Shown here: piece after piece, positions 10,265-23,300 of the stretch | Numbering within the stretch: position 1 is the first letter of the stretch | How the letters are laid out: every line of letters starts with the position of its first letter | Assembly (NCBI GenBank): GCA_027704905.1 | Contig: CM051000.1 | Coordinates: 16,571,694 to 16,635,693, forward strand | From: Muraenolepis orangiensis | Lineage: Eukaryota > Chordata > Actinopteri > Gadiformes > Muraenolepididae | Length of the DNA: 64,000 nt | Direction of reading: 5' to 3' | Notes under the pieces: generated by a model | What the model saw: only the letters and a program-made list of their open reading frames with translations | Told to the model about the DNA's origin: nothing | Database searches by the model: none | Translations under genes and position numbers: made by a program

Positions 10265-11733
10265 TTCTTTCCCAGCGTGCTTCAAAGAGACAACCATTGT
10301 GCCGTTACCCAAAAAGACCAAGGTAACAAGCATCAATGATTATCGTCCAGTGGCTTAAACACCCATAGCCATGAAGTGCCTGGAGAAACTTGTAATGTTG
10401 CGTATTAACTTTTCCATCCCTGAGTCCCTTGACCCACTCCAGTTTGTACAGAGAGACAGCACTCCAGTTTGCATGCAGACCAAACAGGTCTGTAGACGAC
10501 GCCATTTCCTTGGCACTACACACGGCCCTGCAGCACCTAGACAGGAGGAACACCTACGTCAGACTGCTGTTCATTGACTACAGCTCGGCATTCAACACCA
10601 TCGTTCCCCCCAAGCTGGTCCTGAAACTGGATTATTGACTTCCTGACAGGAAGGCCTCAAGTGGTGAAGATTGGGAACAACATCTCATCCACTCTGGTCC
10701 TCAAGACCGGAGCATCCCAAGGCTGCTGCCTCAGTCCCCGGCTGTACTTGCTGTACACACATGACTGTACTGCCACGCACAGCAATAATCGGATTATCAA
10801 GTTTGCAGGCGACACCACAGTCATCATCCTGATGATCGAGGGCGACAAAACAGAGCACAGAAATTAGGTAGTCGAGCTGACGCGATGGTGCGAGGACAAC
10901 AGCCTCACACTGAATGTCAGCAAGACATTCAGTGGAAGCTGAATGTGAATGTGAAATTCACAAATGAAAGAATGAATTGTGAATGAAAGCTCAAAGGAAA
11001 GAATGAATTGTGAATGAAAGCTCAAAGGAGCTCATCGTGGACTTCAGGAGCCACCGGGGCACCCACTCCACCATCAGCCTGGAAGGGACACCGTCCGGTG
11101 AGAGTCGTCAGCTGCTTCCATTTTCCTGACCTGGCGTGACCTGGCGTGGACCCGTAACATAGAGGTCATGCTGAAGAAGGCACACCAGCGTCTCTATGCC
11201 ATGCGGTGCCTCAGTACGTTTTTACCGTTTACCGTTTTACCGTAGCACTGTAGAGAGGGTCCTGATGAGTGGCGTCACTGTGTGGTACGGCAACACCACT
11301 GCACAGGACAACAAAGCCATCCAGAGGGTCGTGAGGACAGCAGAGAAGATCATCGGGTGTGCACTTCCATGCCTTGAGGAGATCTGTGGGACCAGATGTC
11401 GGAAGAAGGCCATCTCCATCATGAAGGACCGCAACCACCCTGGGCATCATCTCTTCTCCCCCTACCACCGGTCGTCGGTTCCACAGCATCCATACTGGAC
11501 ATACAAGGACTACCAGGTTCAAGGATAGTTTTTATCCACAGGCAGTGCACCTACTGAACTGCTAGGAGGGCTACCACTATCATAACATTTTCATTAACAT
11601 TACACTATCATATTTTGATGGACTTTCTGGACTCATTACAGTTACTGCACTGTTCTGCACTGTACTGCACTGTATTTATGATGCTGCTGCACTACTGGCA
11701 CTTTAAATGCTTTTCAATCTTTTTCCACAATTC
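10265..11733 (+). mobile_element. L2-like LINE copy A, 5'-truncated (left part)
   Basis: Frame-shifted reverse-transcriptase sequence is visible: INDYRPVA, LDPLQFV, RPNRSVDDAISLALHTALQH, RLLFIDYSSAFNTI and TGASQGC. The catalytic box reads FAGD near 10801-10812 instead of FADD, so the active-site aspartate is lost. The post-RT block (VLMSGVTVWYGNTT, IQRVVRTAEKIIG, DRNHPGHHLFSPY) is present. An in-frame stop interrupts DYRPVA*TPIAM. The 3' UTR is interrupted at 11733 by a minus-strand RTE LINE and resumes at 16289. L2 versus CR1 or Rex1 assignment is by motif only. Confidence 0.88.
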
Positions 11734-14700
11734 CATTGATCTATCCATCGTTTACTGCTTATCCGTGGTCGGGTCGTGGAGGTAGCAGCTTCAGCAGGGG
11801 ACTCCAAACTTCCCTCTCCCTGGCAACATCGACTAGCTCTGACTGGGGGATCCCGAGGCGTTCCCAGGCCAGCGTGGAGATGTAATCACCCCACCTGTAC
11901 CTTAGTCTGCCCTGGGGTCTCTTTCCAGCTGGATGTGCCTGGAAAACCTCCCTCGGGAGGTGACCAGAAAGCATCCTTACTAGATTCTCGAACCACCTCA
12001 ATTGGCTCTCTTCTACGCGAAGGAGCAGGCTCTACTCCGAGTCTCACACGAGTGACTGAGCTTAGGGTGGGTGAGGGTGAGAAGGGATTTCGGCTGCTTG
12101 TATTCGTGATCTTGTCTTTTCGGTTGTTACCCATTGTTTATGACCATAGGTGAGGGTAGGAACGAGGACTGACCGGTAGATCGAGAGCTTTCCTTCTGGC
12201 TCAGCTCTCTTTTGGTTACAATGGTGCGGTAAAGGGCACCCAATACCGCTCCCGCTGCACCTATTCTCCGGTCAATCTCATGCTCCATCCTCCCCTCACT
12301 CGAGAACAAGACCCCGAGATACTTGAACTCCTTCACATGGGTTAAGGACTCACTCCCCACTTGCAATAGACAATCCACCGATTTCCTGCTGAGAACCATG
12401 GCCTCAGATTTAGAGGTGCTGATCCTCATCATCTGCAGCAGCAGTGATGCAATCCTGAGCCCACCATACTGAAACCCCTCCCCTCCATGACTACGCCTGG
12501 AATTCCTGTAGATGAATATCACAAACAGGATGGGTGACAAAGCGCAGCCCTGGCGGAGGCCAACACCCACTGAGAACAGGCCAGACTTACTACAGAGAAT
12601 CCGGACACAGCTCTTGTTTTGGGAGAACAGAGATTGGATGGCCCTCAGTAGTGACCCCCGCACTCCATACTCCCGCACCCCCCACAGTATTTCCCGGGGG
12701 ACCCGATCATATGCCTTCTCCAAATCCACAAAACACATGTAGACCAGATGAGCATACTCCCAAGCCCCCTCCAGGATCCTTGCAAGAGTGAAAAGCTGGT
12801 CCGTTGTCCCACGACCAGGGCGGAATCTGCATTGTTCCTCTTCAATCTGAGGTTCGACTATCGGCTGAACCCTCCTTTCCAGCACCTTGGAGTAGACTTT
12901 CCCAGGGAGGCTGAGTAATGTGATACCCCTGTAATTGGCACACACCATCTGGTCCCCCTTTTTGAACAGGGGTACCACCACCCCCGTTTGCCACTCCTCA
13001 AGCACTGTCCCAGACTTCCACGCAATGTTGAAAAGACGTGTCATCCATGACAGCCCCTCAACACCCAGAGCCTTTAGCATTTCAACCCCGGGGCTTTGCC
13101 ACTGTGGAGATGTTTGACTACTGCAGTGACTTCCTCCAGGGAGATGTTTGCCGTTTGCCGTTTATCATCCTCCAGCTCTGCCTCTACCGTAGAGGGTGGG
13201 TTAGTTGTGTTAAGGAGTTCTTCAAAGTGCTCCTTCCACAACCCAATCACCTTCTCAGTTGAGGTAAGCAGTGTCCCTCCCTTACTGTACACAACTTGGA
13301 TGGATCCACGCTTTTCCCTCTTAAGGGTGTGGGACAGTTTTCCAGAAACGCTTTAGTGCAGACTGAAAGTCCTTTTCCATGGCTTCCCTGAATTCTTCCC
13401 ACACCCGCTGCTTTGCCTCCGCTACGACTGAGGCTGCAGTCTTCTTGGCCTGTCGATACCTTGCAACTTAGTCCGGAGTCTCACGGGCCCTGAAGGCCTC
13501 CTTCTTCAGTCGGACGGCTTCCCTGACCACCTGTGTCCACCACAAAGTCCGAGGGTTGCCGCCCCTTGAGGCAACAATGACCTTGAGGCCACAGCTCTCA
13601 ACCACAGCTTCAGCGATAGAAGCTTTGAACAATGACCAGACAGGAGCATCCACCAGACGTTCCCAGTTCACCCGCACTACACGTTTGGGCTTACTGTCCA
13701 GAGGCTTCCCCCGCCCTCTTACCCAACTCACCACCAGATCGTGATCGGTTGACAGCTCTGCTCCTCTCTTTACCAGAGTTTACCAGAAAACATACGGAAA
13801 ACATACTGCCTCAGGTCAGATGACGCAATAACAAAATCGATCTGACCTTCGGCCTAAGGTACTCTGGTACCATGTGCACTTATGAGCATCCTTATGTTTG
13901 AGCATGGTGTGGCCAATCTATGACTAGCACAGAAATCCAATAACAAAACCCCACTCCGGTTCAGATCAGGTAGTCCATTCATCCCACTCACGGCCCTCCA
14001 ATTTTTCCCATCATTGCCCATGTGCGTTGAAGTCTCCCAGAAGGACTATGGAGTCCCCTATAGGATCCCCATGCAGGACTCCATCCAGGGTGTCCAAGAA
14101 GGTGGGATATTCCGAACTGTTCTTTGACGCATAGGCACAAACAACAGTCAGAGATTTCCCCCCCATGACCCTAAGGCGTAGGGAGGCGACCCTCTCGTCC
14201 ACCGGGGTTAAACTCCAACATAGCGGCACTCAGCCGGGGACTTAGAGTATCCCCACACCCGCCCAGCGCCTCACACCCTGAGCAACTCCAGAGAAGGAAA
14301 GAGTCCAACCCCTATCCAGGAGTTTAGTTCCAGAGCCAATGCTGTGTGTAGAGGTAAGCCCCACCAGATCTAACTGGTAGTGCTCCACCTCTTGCACAAG
14401 CTCAGGCTCCTTCCACCCCAGAGAGGTGACATTCCACCAGTGGCGGCTGGCCCATAGGGGGCGATGGGGCGCTGCCCCCCCTAAACCACACGCACAAAAA
14501 AAATATATATATATAAATTGTCAATATGTGTGTGTTTAAAATATGGAATGCACCCAGAAATATGTGTAAAATATGATTTTAAAATAATTTGCGCAACATA
14601 ATATGCTTTTCCTAGTACACATATGCCTAGTACACTGTGGCCGTGTTCCATTTCAGGGTCTGCAGCCTTAAGGGCGCATTTGAATGACGATGCTGGGGGG

Positions 14701-14810
14701 GCTGTAGAGAAATCGCCCCACGGAGGCGGGTCTCTGTAGCAGTTTAGCCAATTGCTGATTCAAGATATAAACGAGTGACATAAAATGTAGCCAATCAGCA
14801 TCCTCAAAAC

Positions 14811-14852
14811 GTCTTCCGGGAGGGCTGTTTGAAAACAGCCCTCCCGGAAGAC
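14811..14852 (+). repeat. perfect 20-bp inverted repeat with 2-nt loop
   Basis: The arms at 14811-14830 and 14833-14852 are exact reverse complements built around CTTCCGGGAGGGCTGTTT. Outer parts of a longer inverted structure are visible as AATGACGATGCTG near 14672 and its reverse complement near 14869-14881. It lies inside the hAT element. Confidence 0.85.
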
Positions 14853-15399
14853 TTTGGAGCATCGAGCATTCAGCATCGTCATTTGTGTGCGTCACAGTGT
14901 ACTACTAGGAAACGCATATTATGCTCTGTCTCTGCGGGCGCCATTTTAACTACAACAAGTTCAACAATGGCGAGGGTGAGCACTACGCCAAGACTCAACC
15001 CGGTCCCTAACTCGGTGAGCACTACCCCAAGACTCAACCCGGTCCCTAACTCGGTGAGCACTTCCCTAACTCGGTGAAATCTCTCATTCAAGAGCCGTTT
15101 GAGAGAAGAAGTTTGGTGGACAAACTTAAGGTGAAAGATCTGGGCCCAGATCAACCTGATATTGTTATCAAACAGCATCAGGCGGGTGTTGTTTTTTTGT
15201 CTACATGTCCCAAGGAAGGAACAGTTAATGAGTGTGTGGGTTGGAGTTGGAATACAGTTCTTGATATTGTAATAAAAGTCCTGATTGAAATGTATTTTCA
15301 GCAATTCTTTACATGTGTTAATATTTAGGTTAAGCTAATTCTCATTTAGATTTATAGTATAGCTTTGGTTTGCTTGGTATTGGTTTGCTTGTCCTGGTA

Positions 15400-15685
15400 A
15401 GCTAACTTGGTAATAGAAGTTGAACAAACAAAGTTTTACATGTTGAGCCAACTTGATAGACATTTGTAAAAACTTGATCAAATAAGTTTAACCAACATCT
15501 CTTTAAGTTATCTTAACTAATATTTTCTAGCCCAAATAATAATAAGTTGTATCAACTAATTTATTTAAGTGTAATCAACTTGACACTAAATGTTGCATCA
15601 ACTTGACTAAACTTAACTCAGTCAAAGCAACAAGATGACTTGACTTAGTCAAGTTGAGTCAACAAATAATTTTTAACAGTGTAGC
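15400..15685. mobile_element. AACTTGA-rich insert within the hAT element
   Basis: Many copies of AACTTGA and CAAGTTGA in both orientations fill about 285 bp, ending in TTTTTAACAGTGTAG. The segment separates two pieces of the same hAT protein, so it looks like a later insertion. CACTGTTAAAAA ends are seen in some fish DNA transposons. No left terminus or target duplication was found. Confidence 0.45.
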
Positions 15686-16280
15686 TGTTCAACTTGATGA
15701 AGGCTACAGGATAGGGATCTGTCAACACAATGAGGAGGTGGACAAAAACACATCCTGTCTAAAAGAATAGACTGTGTGAAGTTCTGTGGTGCCTTTGAGC
15801 TGGCCTTGCGTGGCCATGATGAAAGTGATGGACAGAAGGGCGACATTTCAATACAAAAAGTAATTGTATATAATGTAATTAACAATATGTAATTGTAAAT
15901 AAAAAATGGTATAGCCCCCCCTGGTGAAAAATGCACCAGCCGCCACTGCATTCCACGTCTCCAAAGCCAGTCTCCGTGGGCTGGGTTTGGTCCGTCGAGG
16001 CCCCCTGCCTTCACTGCCACCTGACTGGCAGTGCACCCAACCCCAGTGGTTCTCCCCGTAGATGGTGGGTCCGCGGAAAGGAGAAGTGTCCACGTTACTT
16101 GTTCGGGCTATGCCCGACCGGGCTCCGTGGCTAACCCGGCCACCAGGTGCTCGCTGACGGGCCCTCTTTCCGGGCCCTCCTTCCGGGCCTCGCTCCGGAA
16201 AGGGGCCCCGGGCTTCCTCCGGGCAGAGTATCCTCACTTCTTCTTGTTTGTTTGTCCATTCAAATCTTTGTGCATTTTTG

Positions 16281-16465
16281 CACAATTCAAAACAACGTAA
16301 ATATCATCCGTCACTATATTGTTATTTTTATGTTCATTTTTATTGTATATAGTATTTTTATAGTATTGTTTTAAAAATACTACGGGAGGGAATGGGGAGT
16401 AAGCATTCCATTGTACTTTGTACCATTGTTGCAAATGGCCACTAAAACATCTTCTATCTTGTATC
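16281..16465 (+). mobile_element. L2-like LINE copy A, 3' UTR (right part)
   Basis: The segment resumes copy A after the RTE insertion. It matches the 3' UTR of the copy at 51.3-52.9 kb: CGGGAGGGAATGGGGAGTAA, GCATTCCATTGTACTT and a TCTTGTATCTTGTAT tail. Confidence 0.85.
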
Positions 16466-16699
16466 TTGTATATATTTCATTGTTATTACTATATTTATTG
16501 TGCATAATTGCCACATTAGTCTAACACAATCTAGCTATGTCACTATCTAACACTTAAATATTATGAATAAGATACCCATCTATCGAGTAGATTTTGTATT
16601 ACTTTGATGTACTTTTTGTAGTATTACATTTTTCTACAACTTATTTACTTAAATTGTGTACATATATGTTTACTTTCTATATATATAGATTTTTAATTC

Positions 16700-16982
16700 C
16701 ACTGTCCACCTCCACCTCCTCACCACCAGCACCACCTCCAGCACCACCTCCAGCACCACCACCTCCACCACCACCTCCTCACCACCACCACCTCCACCAC
16801 CACCTCCTCCATCACCATCACCACCACCTCCTCACCACCCCACCACCACCACCACCACTCCCTCCTCTACCACCACCTCCAGCACCACCACCTCCACCAC
16901 CACCTCCACCATCACCACCTTACTACCACCACCACCACCACCACCACCTCCTCACCACCACCTCCTCCACCTCTTCCCTCTG
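16700..16982. repeat. (CCA/CCT)n trinucleotide-like tract
   Basis: About 280 bp of CCACCT, CACCAC and CTCCAC repeats on the plus strand, strongly pyrimidine/C-biased. It translates to Pro/His runs in open frames that are not genes. Confidence 0.9.
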
Positions 16983-17025
16983 ACTGTCTGTACACCCCAA
17001 AGACCCCCATATACAGACAAAGGCA

Positions 17026-17082
17026 TGTGTGTGTGTGTGTGTGTGTGTGTGTTGTGTGTGTCGTAACCCCCCCCCCCCCCCA
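17026..17082. repeat. (GT)n followed by poly(C)
   Basis: A GT tract at about 17027-17060 is followed within 10 bases by an uninterrupted run of about 14 C. Confidence 0.9.
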
Positions 17083-17289
17083 TCCATAATGAAGGGGCCC
17101 GTCAGGATGCCTCAGGAGGCCCCCAGCGTGACCCCAAAATCCTCTACATTAATCTTTATTGTTTCCGTGACGTCGACTGGAATCCATCAGTTGAGAAAAG
17201 TCTGGAGGACCGCTGAGATGTGAGACGATGGGGCTACAGGAAAGGTCAAGGGTCACAGGGGAGACCTGGGCGTGGGGTCTGTCTGAAAT

Positions 17290-18065
17290 CATTCCAGCAT
17301 TCCCAACTCCCTACTCCCTCTCTAGTAGTTCAATGTGTAGAGGACTATATAGTGAAATCCTTCCCTCATTCCCTACTCCCTCTCTAGTAGTTCAATGTGT
17401 AGAGGACTATATAGTGAAATCCTTCCCTCATTCCCTACTCCCTCTCTAGTAGTTCAATGTGTAGAGGACTATATACTGAAATCCTTCCCTCATTCCCTAC
17501 TCCTTCTCTAGTAGTTCAATGTGTAGAGGACTATATAGTGAAATACTTCCCTCATTCTCCTATTCCTCTCTAGTAGTTCAATGTAGAGGACTATATAGTG
17601 AAATCCTTCCCTCATTCCCTACTCCCTCTCTAGTAGTTCAATGTGTAGAGGACTATATAGTGAAATCCTTCCTTCATTCCCTACTCCTTCTCTAGAAGTT
17701 TAATGTGTAAAGGACTATATAGTGAAATACTTCCCTCATTCCCTACTCCCTCTCTAGTAGTTTAATGTGTAGAGGACTATATAGTGAAATCCTTCCCTCA
17801 TTCCCTACTCCCTACTCCCTACTCCCTTTCCAGTAGTTCAATGTTGAGGACTATATAGTAAAAACCCTTCCCTCGTTCCACACTCCCTACTCCTTCTCTA
17901 GTAATTCAATGTAGAGGACTATAAAGTGAAATCATTCCCTTGTTTCCTACTCCCTAATCCCTACTCCCTCTCTCGTATTTCAATCTGGAGGACAATACAG
18001 TGAAATCCTCCCCTCATTCACTACTCTAGTAGTTCAATGTAGAGGACTTTATAGTTAAAACATTT
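17290..18065. repeat. 62-bp minisatellite, about 12 units
   Basis: Units contain CTCTAGTAGTTCAATGTGTA, GAGGACTATATAGTGAAATC and CTTCCCTCATTCCCTACTCC. The left units are nearly identical and divergence rises to the right. The array is followed at 18110-18200 by related sequence, TACTCACTATTCACTATAAA, which suggests it grew from a DNA-element terminus. Confidence 0.9.
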
Positions 18066-18400
18066 AGACGTTTGGACTACTGGAGTCTCCGTTAAGGGCA
18101 TCATTGCTGTCTGAGTGAGTAGTGAGTGATTTATTACTCACTATTCACTATAAAGTGCACTTGATAGTACATAGTGAGTACTACATAGTGAGTTAGTGGA
18201 CTCTGTAATCTATGTTGGCTGTCAGAGTTGTGTGTGAAAGAACCGTTTGTTGTGACAATGGAGTGTGTGGCTGCAGGTTGTTTTGGGGGCAGGGTTTAAG
18301 GGAATTGTAGTTCTTTAGAGTCTATGGTTGTAGTTGTTTTGCTCATCCTTACCAGATGGAGTCTCTCACTCACCCTCTGGAAGACGAGGTGTCGGGTTAC

Positions 18401-19185
<785 letters not shown>

Positions 19186-19289
19186 CACTCCATTGTGGAG
19201 GAAGTGTAGACGAGGTTGTGTTGCTGTCTGCTCTCTCAGCACGACTCCAGCTGTGGAAACACAATCTTCCTCACAATGGAGGAGCACCT

Positions 19290-19301
19290 CTGTGTGTGTA
19301 C

Positions 19302-19332
<31 letters not shown>

Positions 19333-19354
19333 CGTGTGTGCGCGTGCATGCGTG

Positions 19355-19399
<45 letters not shown>

Positions 19400-19402
19400 A
19401 TG
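19290..19402. repeat. (GT)n microsatellite
   Basis: GT repeats with GC and AT interruptions begin about 105 bp after the CA block, giving complementary arms flanking a short unique segment. Confidence 0.9.
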
Positions 19403-19574
19403 CCTAGGTATGCGTGTATGTTCCCTGGTGTGTTATTTTAAATCATTCATGTGAGATACACGTCTGGCCCTCAGACAGACAGCCGTGGTTTCAAAACCAC
19501 TCCTCAAACACACTGTCTCACATTCTACTGTTCAGAAATACTGAATGAGAGGTAGGGAGGGGAGAGGAGGGGGA

Positions 19575-19575
19575 A

Positions 19576-19664
<89 letters not shown>

Positions 19665-19725
19665 AGAGAGAGGGGGAGAGAGGGACAGAAGGAAGGGTAA
19701 GAAGAGAGGGAGAAAGGGAGGTAGA
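19575..19725. repeat. (GA)n microsatellite
   Basis: A pure GA run of about 85 bp (19580-19665) with flanking GGGAGA variants. It abuts the 3' end of LINE copy B. Confidence 0.95.
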
Positions 19726-19729
19726 GAAT

Positions 19730-20363
19730 TCAAGATTCAAGATTCAAGATTTTCATTTGCCATATGCAACAAGTACATTGGAATGCTTACTCCCCATTCC
19801 CTCCCGCATTATGAATTCCTACAATTTAACACTATATACTATACTATATACTTGACTTATACTATACCACACTATACTAACAATATTGTACACATTAAAA
19901 ATAACAATAAAGTGACTGATGGATGATATATACATATATTGAATTGTGCAAAAAGCATTAAAAAAGCCATTTAAAGTGCCAGTTGTGCAGCAGCATCATG
20001 AATACAGTGCAGTACAGTGCAGAATGGTGCAGTAACTGCAATGAGTCCAGAAAGTCCAGCAAAAGTATGATAGTTACTGATGTTATATTAGTGATAGTGA
20101 TAGTGGCAGCACCCCTAGCAGTTCAGTAGGCGCATTGCCCATGGATAAAAACTGTCCTTGAACCTGGTAGTCCTTGGAGGGATACTGCGGAACCGGCGAA
20201 CGGACCGTAGGGGGAAGAAGAGATAGTGCCCACCATTTTCCAATGCTGCGTCTCCTGAGGCACTGCAGGGCATACAGCGGTACTCCCTTAGTACAGTAGT
20301 CCCAAACCGACCTGGTCGGGAAGCATTCCTCCACTGGCCTGTTGATGTTGATGTCATTGACAT
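19730..20363 (-). mobile_element. L2-like LINE copy B, 3' part
   Basis: The minus-strand 3' end reads as tandem TTGAATC units at 19730-19750, preceded by the same UTR as copy A (GGAGTAAGCATTCC, AGTGCAGTAACTGC). Internal sequence near 20320-20360 corresponds to the linker between endonuclease and RT, so the RT itself has been deleted. It is cut at 20363 by a hAT element and continues at 24221. Confidence 0.82.
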
Positions 20364-23300
20364 TAGGGCTGCCCCCGACCACAGATTTTCCTGGTCGACC
20401 AATGGTCATCAGTTGAGGCCATTAGTCGACTAATGGTCAACTATGGCTCGCATGAAAGTGCACGCATGAAATGAGCCGCCTGTTTAACGTCACCGGCAAG
20501 TAATTAAATTATGAATCTGAATGTGTTGGAAAAATCAACAAGGAGACTTTTGAACTTTTAAAACCAACACAATAAGTTTATAAAAAAACGTAAAAACTGT
20601 CTTTTTTTTTAAACTAAATTGAAACTATATTTTTTGTTTCTTTTAACAATGTAAAATAAATATCAATTGTATAAACAAACAAATAAATAAATATAGGCTT
20701 AAGCAAACTTTGTCTACCTTGTCCGGGAGAAGTGAGCTCCGTGTATGGAGTATGGCGGCGTACGAGATGGCTGCCGTGTCGCGAGCTCCCGCACGACGGC
20801 ACAGTTTTTTGTTATTTATTATTTTTATCGCAACTATTTTAGTTCAGGAAGTTAGCAGCACGTTCACTTATAACTTTTGCACACTTCGGGAGATCAGATC
20901 GACAGTCGCTCGCCGCCTACCGGAGTTTTTTCATTCTTTCGACTCGGACGTCCCGCCCGAAGTCACAGCTGGATTATCTCCGACCATCTTGGGCACGATT
21001 ACACGCAAGCGTCGCCGGAGGAAGCGAGCCAGCGTGCTAGTCAGGCTGAGATGTCGATCCGCTACCCACCATTCTACTGGCTAATGTAGTCTCTGGACAA
21101 TAAGTTAAGCGAGCTACAGGCTCGTATTCAATTCCACCAGGAAACTAAGGACAATTGTATCATCTGCCTTACGGAGACATGGATGTCGGAGGGGGTTACC
21201 GACGCAGCTATCGAGCCGACGGGATTTTCCGTCCACCGGGTGGACAGAACAAAGGCTCTCTCCGGTAAAGATCCCGGAGGGGGGGTATGTCTCATGATAA
21301 ATAGATCTTGGTGCAACCAAAGTCATGTACATCCCCTCAAGTCTTTCTGTTCCCCGGACCTGGAGTACCTGATGCTTATGTGCCGTCCATACTGGCTACC
21401 TCGGGAGTTTACAGCGGTAACCGTGACCGCTGTTTACATTCCCCCACAAGCCAACACGGACACAGCGCTGAAGGAACTGTACGGGGCTATCAGCGAACAG
21501 GAGTCGGCACACCCTGAGGCTGCTCTCATCGTGGCGGGGGACATCAACAAGGCAAACCTGAAGAAGGTTCTCCCTAAGTTCTACCAACACATAACGAGCA
21601 ACACACGGGGCGAGCGGATCCTCGACCACTGCTACACCCCGTTCCGTGATGGTTACAAGGCCCTCCTCCGCCCACCGTTCGGCAAATCAGACCACCGCTC
21701 TATCCAGTTGCTCCCCGCCTATAGGCAGAGACTGAAGCAGCAACCGATCGCTGTGAGGGAGGTCCAATGCTGGTCGGACCTATGCTGCAGGATTGTTTTG
21801 ATCACGCTGACTGGCACATGTTCCTCGTTGCCTCGGACAATAACATCAACGAGTACACGTCGTCGGTCACCGGGTTCATCAAGAAGTGCATGGATGACGT
21901 TGTTCCGACCAAGTCGGTTCGGATATATCCCAACCAGAAACCGTGGATTAACGGCGATGTTCGCCGCCTTTGGCTCCGGGAATACGGAGGAATATACAAG
22001 AGCCCGTTACGACCTCCGTAAGACCATCGTCACTGCCAAGCGGGAGTATAAGGACAGAGTGGAAGATAAATTCAAGAGCCACGATGCGAGGGGTATGTGG
22101 CAGGGGCTGCAGACGATAACGAACTTCAGAGGGAGAACCAGTTGTGTAGAGAACTCCTCTACCTCCCTCCCAGGAGAGCTAAATACTTTTTTTGCTCGGT
22201 TCAACGTAAACGGCAGCCCGCCGAAGCCAGCGCCGCCTGAGGAGACCAGCCTGCTGAGCATCTCGGAGGCGGATGTACGCCGCACCTTCAAGCGGCTAAA
22301 CATCCGTAAGGCGGCAGGCCCCGACGACATCCCGGGCCACGTCCTCAGAGCATGCACAGACCAGTTGGCAGGAGTCTTTGCAGACATCTTCAACCTCTCC
22401 CTGTCCCAGGCTGTTGTCCCCGCGGTCTTCAAGATGTCCACCATCGTGCCTGTCCCTAAACAAACCAAGGTAACATGCCTGAATGATTATAGACCTGTAG
22501 CCCTCACCTCGATTGTAAGCAAATGCTTCGAGAGGTTGGTCAAGGACTTTATTTGCTCCGTGTTACCTGCCACGCTGGACCCATGGCAATTTGCATATTG
22601 TCAAAATAGATCCACGGACGACGCAATTGCCATGGCCCTCCACACCGCCCTTTCCCACTTGGAGGGAAAGAACTGTTATGTGCGAATGCTGTTTGTGGAC
22701 TACAGCTCAGCGTTCAACACAATAGTTCCTGCCAAGCTCGACACCAAGCTGAGAGGTCTAGGCGTGCCCCCATCCACGTGCAGCTGGATACTGGACCTCC
22801 TGTCGGACCGCCGCCAGGTGGTGAGGTGGGCAGCACCACATCAGAGCCACTGACCCTCAACACGGGAGCCCCCCAGGGATGCGTGCTGAGCCCTCTCCTC
22901 TACTCCCTCTACACCCACGACTGCATGGCTATGCACAGCTCCAACGTCATCGTCAAGTTTGCTGACGACACGACAGTGATGGGCCTGAGCGCCGGCGACG
23001 ACGAGACAGCCTACAGGAGGAGGTCGGATCGCTGGAGCAGTGGTGCCAGGAGAACAGCCTCGCCCTCAACGTCAAGAAGACCAAGGAGCTGATCGTGGAC
23101 TTCAGGAGGCAGAGGGGAGAGCACAGCCCTATCTCCATCGACGGCGTTGCAGTAGAGAGGGTCAGCAGCTTCAAGTTCCTCGGCGTGCACATCTCCGAGG
23201 ACCTCACATGGTCCACGCACACCACACACGTGGTGAAAAGAGCCCAACAACGCCTGTATTTCCTCAGGCGTCTGAAGAAATTCAGCATGGGCCCCCGCAT

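Larger units (their letters stand above)
14438..15948 (+). mobile_element. hAT-superfamily DNA transposon, non-autonomous, inside the RTE LINE
   Basis: Terminal inverted repeats start CAGTGGCGGCTGG at 14438 and end CCAGCCGCCACTG at 15948. A perfect 8-bp target duplication, CATTCCAC, flanks them at 14430-14437 and 15949-15956; 8-bp duplications are the hallmark of hAT elements. Two pieces of a ZMYM1-like/DUF4371-type hAT protein remain: one at about 15074-15160 (EPFERRSLVDKLKVKDLGPD) and one at about 15697-15850 (GICQHNEEVDKN, then after a frameshift IDCVKFCGAFELALRGHDES). Between them lies an AACTTGA-rich insert. A 39-bp tandem duplication sits near 14979-15065. The element cannot encode an active transposase. 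Confidence 0.9.
11734..16280 (-). mobile_element. RTE/Rex3-like LINE inserted in LINE copy A
   Basis: This minus-strand LINE is flanked by the direct repeat CACAATTC (11726-11733 and 16281-16288). The 3' end carries a GATGGATAGAT-like tail, consistent with the short GATG-type tails described for Rex3/RTE. Readable parts, in element order, are a GC-rich 5' leader (16240-15957), an endonuclease piece with LLGDFNAH (14229-14011), a linker (about 13734-13468), and RT with CFVDLEKAYDRVPRE, GLRQGCALSPILF and HVKEFKYLGV (13080-12127). The C-terminal GRLRYRWGDYISTLAWERLG lies at 12001-11759. The FADD catalytic box is absent because sequence between GLRIASLL and MRISTSKSEAM has been deleted. A hAT element interrupts it at 14438-15948. 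The element is dead. Confidence 0.88.

Noticed and set aside
21183..22853. Host gene of 556 codons
   Set aside because: The endonuclease and reverse-transcriptase motifs identify it as LINE copy D, broken by frameshifts.
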